A stretch of DNA of 18,215 nucleotides from DAOTUL01 sp034437435 (lineage in GTDB: Bacteria > Chloroflexota > Anaerolineae > Aggregatilineales > Phototrophicaceae). Positions 14,169 through 18,215 of this stretch are shown here, piece by piece. The stretch spans positions 1-18,215 of the forward strand of contig CAYQJO010000071.1 in NCBI GenBank assembly GCA_964417785.1, written 5' to 3'. Under the pieces are notes generated by a model that saw only the letters and a program-made list of their open reading frames with translations, ran no database searches and had not been told where the DNA came from. Made by a program: the position numbers and the translations under genes. Positions within the stretch are counted from its first letter, which is position 1. Each line of letters begins with the position of its first letter.

Positions 14169-17100
14169 CTACGGTACAGTAAACGGTACTTCATAGGGCG
14201 GCGCACTCTGCCCATTCAGGTTGTCAATCACCAGTCGCATGCGATAACTCCCTGATGGTAGTGCTGGCAGAATATCGAGCTGCCCATTTACGACGCTGTT
14301 TGAGCGGACCGGACCGATGGTGGTCCAACTGCCAAACTGACCGCCGATAATGTCTATTTTATAGTACCCGTTCGGATATGCCGAAAAGTCAGCCGTTCCC
14401 ATAATCGCCACCGGCGGCGAGACGACATCCCCAGGCTGCGGCGAGGTCACGATGGCGGTAGCGCTGGTCGCATAATTTCCGCCGCCAGAGGCCAACAGTT
14501 CACCGGTGCAGTCGATAGTTGGCAAGAACGGGTACTGCTGCTGGCGGGCGTATTCTTCGGCTTCGGCGGCATCCTCCGGGAAAGGCGGCGGAGCGATAAA
14601 TAACTGCTCACGCACGCCCGGCGTCGAGGCGATCAACTCAACCGGCACGCGGCAGTACAGCGGCGGCGGCGGGCGGCGCTCACCCGGTGGCGTGGTGAAC
14701 TGGATGGCGTTGGCGACTGCCGGATCGATCTGGCGCACGGTGGTGCGGTAAACGCCGGGACTGTACTCCTGCACGAATGAGCCACTGGCCGGAACCTGCT
14801 CTTGCTGGCGCTGCTGTGCCTGGGGATAGAACAGACTGCCGCTGCCATCGGGCAGCCCCGCCGGTGAGTCCAGGAACCACTCGGTGATATTGGCCGGACA
14901 GTTGGTGGCCGGGTCGCGCAGCGCACGCACATCGCAGATTTGCTGGCGTGAGATGCCGGCGGGGGCGTCGCGTTGATCCTGGAGCAGGCGACCATCAACC
15001 GCGAACTCCTCCAGGAAATCCTGGTTATCGTAAATACGCGAGACGACATTATTCCAGATGGGCGCGGCTCCGGTCAGGCCGGAGGTGTTCACCATCGGAT
15101 CGCCGTTATTGTTGCCTACCCACACCCCGACGGCGACATTGCGCGTGAAACCAACTGTCCAGTTGTCTTTGACGTCGTTGGTGGTGCCAGTCTTGACCGA
15201 GGTCAGGATACTTGGTGTATACAGCGCACTCTGTGACCCCATCGCCGGGGTGCGGGCGCGATTATCCGCCAGCATATCGCTGATGAGGAAGGCAATGCGC
15301 GGGTCCAGGACCTGTTCACCCAGGGCGCTGCGGGCGACCGTCTGTGGGGTGACGTTGCCATGCGGACAACCGTTCTCGTACTGGTAGATGATGTTGTCGT
15401 CGTTGTCGAGAATACAGCGGATGGCTTCAGTTTCGACATAGAGTCCCTGGTTGGCGAACACCCCGTAAGCACGGGTCAGTTCCAGCAGCGTGATCTCGCC
15501 GCCGCCGAGTGTGAGCGACAAACCATAGCGCGAAGCGTCCGTGCCGAGAGTCTCCACGCCGAAGCGCTGCATCAGCGCCAGCAGATAATCGACACCGACC
15601 TGACGCAAGGTCTGCACAGCAGGGATGTTGTAACTGTTCGCCAGCGCGTAACGCATCGCCATCGGGCCGTGAAAGGTCTCGTCGTAGTTGCGCGGGATAT
15701 ACGGCTCCTGGCCGGGAATACCGATCTGCACGCGGGTGTCCCAGATGACATCACCAGGGGTCAATCCGCGTTCAAGGGCCGCCGAATAGGTGAAGGGCTT
15801 CATGGTACTGCCCGGCTGGCGGAAAGCGGTCGTCACATTAACGCGCCCGTCAATCGCATCATTGTTGTAGTCGATGCTGCCGACCATCGCCAGAATCTCG
15901 CCGGTGATGGGCTTGGCGACAAACACGGCAGCGTTGCTGATGTTGTTGGCCTGAAGTTGTGCCACCTGTTGGGCGGCAGCCTGCCGGGCCATGTTGTCGA
16001 TGTCGAGATCGACGGTGGTATAGACGTGCAGGCCACCGCGTGTAATCTCGTCGGGTGAATAGCCAAGATCGAGCATGAGCGCTTCAAGCTGGCCCTGGGC
16101 ATAGACAGTGAAATGGGGCGCACGCAGCGGCACATCGGGCGACGAGAAAGTTAATCCACTGCGAAGGGCCTGGTTGCGCTCGGTCTCGGTGATGTAACCT
16201 TCTTCCAGCATTTCGTTTAGCACCTGCCGCCAGCGCCTGTCCACTGCCGCCTGGATTTCCGGATCGGGGTTAAGCGGATTGAGTTCGGCAGGAGCCTGGG
16301 GCAGTCCTGCCAGCAGCGCCGCTTCGCCTAACGAGAGTTCGTTCACATCCTTGCCGAAGAAGACCTGGGCGGCGGCCTGCGCACCGTAAGCCAGATTACC
16401 GTAGTAAATCTCGTTCAGGTAGAGTTCCAGAATTTCTTCTTTGCTTTTACGCCCATTCAGAGCAATAGCCAGCAGAATCTCCTCGGCTTTGCGCTGTACG
16501 CTGCGTTCGGCACGGTATTCGGGATCGAAAAGCACATTGCGTACCAACTGCTGTGTGATGGTACTGCCGCCGGGTGTGGATTCGTCCGGTTCCGCACCGA
16601 CAAACTGCAAAAAGGCGACGGTGGTGGCGGCGACATCGATGCCGATGTTCTCATAGAAACTGTCGTCTTCGATGGCGATGGTGGCCTGAAGGAGCGACTG
16701 CGGCATATCATCGAGATGGACGTTGGTCCGGCGGCCCTCACCGAAAATCTCATATAGCAGCTTGCCATTGCGGTCATACATGAAGGTACTCTGGAAGGCG
16801 GTGTAGTCGTCTACGGCGGAAACCGTCTCGTTGAGTAGCTCACCCACACGGGCGTAAGCGTAGACACCGCCGACGGTCGTTATCAGCGTCAGGCCGCCAC
16901 AGAAGGTCAGCAGCAGACCGATGAAGACCGCCATACACCCGAAATTGAAACGGCGTTTGCGGCGACGACGTGGCAGCGGCTTCTGGTGGATAGGGGGCTG
17001 TGCAGCGACCGGCACGGGCGGCACTGTGCGCCGGGGCTGCGGCGGACGCTGATAACGCTCCTGGCCGGGGACGGTGGTCTGGGCGGCGGCGAAGTCCGGA

Positions 17101-17429
17101 TTGGGGTCCATGCCGCCGCTGCCGGGTAGGGTCTGGGCGACATGACGGCCTGGCATGGTGACGAATTTGTTGCCAATGGGTGAATCGTGTTCGCTGGTGA
17201 CGTCATCGCTGTGCGGCAGATCAAAGGGGACGTCATGATCGTGCCGGACTGTTTCGCTGTATTCGTCATCGCCGCCTTCCGCCAGGGGTAAATCCTGGCG
17301 GCGCAGTTCTTCCGTCGAGACAACGTCGATGTCTTCGGTATCGTCTTTATGGATATTGCCAACGTCGTCGTTCGCCTTCGGCAGATGGAAGGGTATATCG
17401 TCGTCGTGGTCGTTTTCGTCGTAACTCAT
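14169..17429 (-). CDS. bifunctional class A penicillin-binding protein (PBP1A-type)
   Basis: 1086 residues, longer than usual because both ends are extended. It polymerises glycan strands from lipid II and cross-links peptides outside the membrane. Order: an acidic then Pro/Arg-rich cytoplasmic tail (1-160) with two copies of a D-I/V-P-F-x-L-P motif (11-17, 66-72); one span (about 164-193); GT51 glycosyltransferase (about 220-390) with catalytic Glu254 in IAIEDDSFYE, GGSTITQQLVRN and RKAEEILLAI; transpeptidase (about 500-800) with Ser541-x-x-Lys in PGSTMKPF, Ser599-Tyr-Asn and Lys746-Thr-Gly; a Gln/Pro-rich linker (865-985) with several cysteines; and a C-terminal beta-sandwich (about 990-1086) starting TSPQPGDVVSPPVAIMGTA. 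ATG 17429 has TGGAG 7 bases upstream. All catalytic motifs are intact. The downstream secreted protein is probably co-transcribed. Confidence 0.96.
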   Translation of the reverse strand: MSYDENDHDDDIPFHLPKANDDVGNIHKDDTEDIDVVSTEELRRQDLPLAEGGDDEYSETVRHDHDVPFDLPHSDDVTSEHDSPIGNKFVTMPGRHVAQTLPGSGGMDPNPDFAAAQTTVPGQERYQRPPQPRRTVPPVPVAAQPPIHQKPLPRRRRKRRFNFGCMAVFIGLLLTFCGGLTLITTVGGVYAYARVGELLNETVSAVDDYTAFQSTFMYDRNGKLLYEIFGEGRRTNVHLDDMPQSLLQATIAIEDDSFYENIGIDVAATTVAFLQFVGAEPDESTPGGSTITQQLVRNVLFDPEYRAERSVQRKAEEILLAIALNGRKSKEEILELYLNEIYYGNLAYGAQAAAQVFFGKDVNELSLGEAALLAGLPQAPAELNPLNPDPEIQAAVDRRWRQVLNEMLEEGYITETERNQALRSGLTFSSPDVPLRAPHFTVYAQGQLEALMLDLGYSPDEITRGGLHVYTTVDLDIDNMARQAAAQQVAQLQANNISNAAVFVAKPITGEILAMVGSIDYNNDAIDGRVNVTTAFRQPGSTMKPFTYSAALERGLTPGDVIWDTRVQIGIPGQEPYIPRNYDETFHGPMAMRYALANSYNIPAVQTLRQVGVDYLLALMQRFGVETLGTDASRYGLSLTLGGGEITLLELTRAYGVFANQGLYVETEAIRCILDNDDNIIYQYENGCPHGNVTPQTVARSALGEQVLDPRIAFLISDMLADNRARTPAMGSQSALYTPSILTSVKTGTTNDVKDNWTVGFTRNVAVGVWVGNNNGDPMVNTSGLTGAAPIWNNVVSRIYDNQDFLEEFAVDGRLLQDQRDAPAGISRQQICDVRALRDPATNCPANITEWFLDSPAGLPDGSGSLFYPQAQQRQQEQVPASGSFVQEYSPGVYRTTVRQIDPAVANAIQFTTPPGERRPPPPLYCRVPVELIASTPGVREQLFIAPPPFPEDAAEAEEYARQQQYPFLPTIDCTGELLASGGGNYATSATAIVTSPQPGDVVSPPVAIMGTADFSAYPNGYYKIDIIGGQFGSWTTIGPVRSNSVVNGQLDILPALPSGSYRMRLVIDNLNGQSAPPYEVPFTVP

Positions 17430-17457
17430 GGAGATGCTCCAATAAAACTCTGCCTCT

Positions 17458-17463
17458 ATTCTA
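17458..17463 (-). promoter_or_regulatory. possible -10 for the penicillin-binding protein operon
   Basis: The minus strand reads TAGAAT (5 of 6 to TATAAT), preceded 17 bases upstream by TGGTCG, a weak -35 (3 of 6). The start near 17451 would give a leader of about 22 bases including the TGGAG ribosome site. Plausible only; it shares a 150-base divergent region with the nucleotidyltransferase promoter. Confidence 0.3.
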
Positions 17464-17522
17464 CAGGAACGGACGGGTACCGACCACGACGGTCAGACTA
17501 CGCCTGACTGACGGCTTAATGC

Positions 17523-17551
17523 TTGCAAATCAATGCTAACGGCGCTATTGT
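17523..17551 (+). promoter_or_regulatory. promoter for the nucleotidyltransferase-murJ operon
   Basis: TTGCAA (-35, 17523-17528), a 17-base spacer and TATTGT (-10, 17546-17551), each 4 of 6 to consensus with ideal spacing. The start near 17558 gives a leader of about 22 bases with AGGGA 8 bases before ATG 17580. It also argues against starting the protein at the upstream ATT/ATG-like codons, which would fall inside the promoter. Confidence 0.4.
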
Positions 17552-17579
17552 ACTCGCCAGCTTGTACAGGGATATTAAC

Positions 17580-18038
17580 ATGGGCGAAATTCTCACGCTG
17601 GCGGAAGCACAGGTGCGGCGGCAGGGTCACACGCTGGTCTTTACCAATGGTCACTTTGACCTGCTGCATGTGGGCCACCTGGATTATCTGGAAAAAGCAC
17701 GAACACTGGGCGATATGCTGTTCGTCGGGGTCAACAATGATGCGGCCACTACACGCCTGAAAGGCGCAGGCCGTCCGCTGGTACCGGCTGCCGAACGGGC
17801 GCGTCTGCTGGCGGCACTGATACCGGTGACGGCGGTGATTGTCTTTTCCGGCGATACAGCACATGGTTTGATCGAAGCCCTGCATCCAGAGATTTACGTC
17901 AAAGGTGGCGATTATGCCGATAAGGTGCTGCCGGAACGTGCGATGGTCGAAGCCTATGGCGGTCGTGTGGCGCTGATCGACTATCTGCCCGATCACAGCA
18001 CGACCACGTTAATCCAACGTGTGAAGGCGCTGCCATGA
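17580..18038 (+). CDS. RfaE2/HldE-type nucleotidyltransferase
   Basis: 152 residues, a stand-alone nucleotidyltransferase like the C-terminal half of HldE (RfaE domain II), which transfers AMP from ATP to D-glycero-beta-D-manno-heptose 1-phosphate. Signs: FTNGHFDLLHVGHLDYLEKAR (21-41) with the catalytic HxGH (30-33), VGVNNDAATTRLKGAGRPL (49-67), ERARLLAAL, YVKGGDYADKVLPE (106-119) and the C-terminal HSTTTLI (139-145). No heptose kinase domain is fused or adjacent. Because the bacterium may lack lipopolysaccharide, the product could instead feed a glycoprotein or other surface glycan, or the enzyme may activate another phosphate such as in the glycerol-3-phosphate cytidylyltransferase group. 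ATG 17580 has AGGGA upstream and gives the family's normal length. Its stop overlaps the murJ start (ATGA), so the two are translationally coupled. Confidence 0.9.
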   Translation: MGEILTLAEAQVRRQGHTLVFTNGHFDLLHVGHLDYLEKARTLGDMLFVGVNNDAATTRLKGAGRPLVPAAERARLLAALIPVTAVIVFSGDTAHGLIEALHPEIYVKGGDYADKVLPERAMVEAYGGRVALIDYLPDHSTTTLIQRVKALP

Positions 18039-18215
18039 CCACCGCCGTCAGTCAGGAGGAGACCAACGCCGGTGTCGCCCGTGCGACAGGGCTGCTGGCG
18101 CTGGGCAATATCGCCAGCCGGGTGCTGGGTTTGGTGCGTGAGATCGTCCTCACTAATCTGTTCGGTGCGTCGTCGGCGGTCGATGCCTTCAAAGTCGCGG
18201 TGCTGGTTCCCAAAA
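18035..18215 (+). CDS. murJ: lipid II flippase MurJ, 5' end only
   Basis: The first 60 codons of a gene that runs off the right edge. The start ATG 18035 overlaps the preceding stop as ATGA. After a short polar N-terminus, LLALGNIASRVLGLVREIVL (20-39) followed by FGASSAVDAFKVA (43-55) is the characteristic first-helix signature of MurJ/MviN proteins (GxxxSRxLGxxRE, then FGxxxxxDAF). MurJ flips lipid II across the membrane to supply the class A penicillin-binding protein encoded next door in the opposite direction. Identification rests on this N-terminal signature only, but it is distinctive. Confidence 0.88.
   Translation, partial: MTTAVSQEETNAGVARATGLLALGNIASRVLGLVREIVLTNLFGASSAVDAFKVAVLVPK

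Noticed and set aside
1..18215. CRISPR arrays, insertion sequences, tRNA or rRNA genes
   Set aside because: Reading both strands I saw no regularly spaced direct repeats, transposase motifs, terminal inverted repeats, or rRNA/tRNA-like conserved sequence.

Overview
This 18.2-kb window looks like a scaffold piece from a moderate-GC bacterium, most likely of the phylum Chloroflexota (Anaerolineae-like). The hints are a secreted Ig-like protein whose C-terminal module (motifs FMIWRSDT, RGFGKVW and LGWAT) I associate with that group, secreted proteins whose signal peptides lack a lipobox, and the general gene style. The assignment is inference from protein style, not a database match. A run of 100 N at 6133-6232 is a scaffold gap of unknown true length, and both window edges cut genes.

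Layout. (1) 1-6808, all on the minus strand: a TIR-domain protein cut by the left edge; a CNNM/CorC-type membrane protein with CBS domains; RsmG (16S rRNA m7G methyltransferase); an unrecognised two-domain secreted protein; a 27-codon small ORF with a near-perfect ribosome binding site; a cytoplasmic family 3 glycoside hydrolase; and, across the N gap, a family 4 uracil-DNA glycosylase. Opposite the small ORF, on the plus strand, lies the strongest promoter-like sequence in the window followed by a terminator. Together they predict a ~125-nt antisense or small RNA. (2) 6913-12504, plus strand: glycine C-acetyltransferase (kbl) overlapping an ArsR-like winged-helix regulator, then a dipeptide/oligopeptide-type ABC importer (substrate-binding protein and two permeases) with no ATPase genes. 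(3) 12582-17429, minus strand: a bifunctional class A penicillin-binding protein followed by a secreted Ig-like protein. (4) 17580 to the right edge, plus strand: an RfaE2/HldE-type nucleotidyltransferase overlapping the start of the lipid II flippase murJ.

How it fits together. The right third is a cell-envelope region: peptidoglycan polymerase, lipid II flippase, surface-sugar nucleotide activation and an exported protein. The middle pairs amino-acid catabolism (kbl) with peptide or other solute uptake, with a small regulator between them. The left third is mixed housekeeping (rsmG, udg), a sugar hydrolase, a possible magnesium/ion-related membrane protein and a TIR protein that could belong to a defence or signalling locus outside the window.

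No large, clearly undescribed multigene system is visible. The best candidates for something new are the antisense RNA/small ORF pair at 3718-3880, the His-for-Cys change at an iron-sulfur ligand position of the uracil-DNA glycosylase, the repeated short motif in the cytoplasmic tail of the penicillin-binding protein, and the truncated TIR protein. Several promoters share an extended -10 (TGN next to TATACT/TATAAA/TAAAAT), which suggests a common sigma-70-type signal in this genome.
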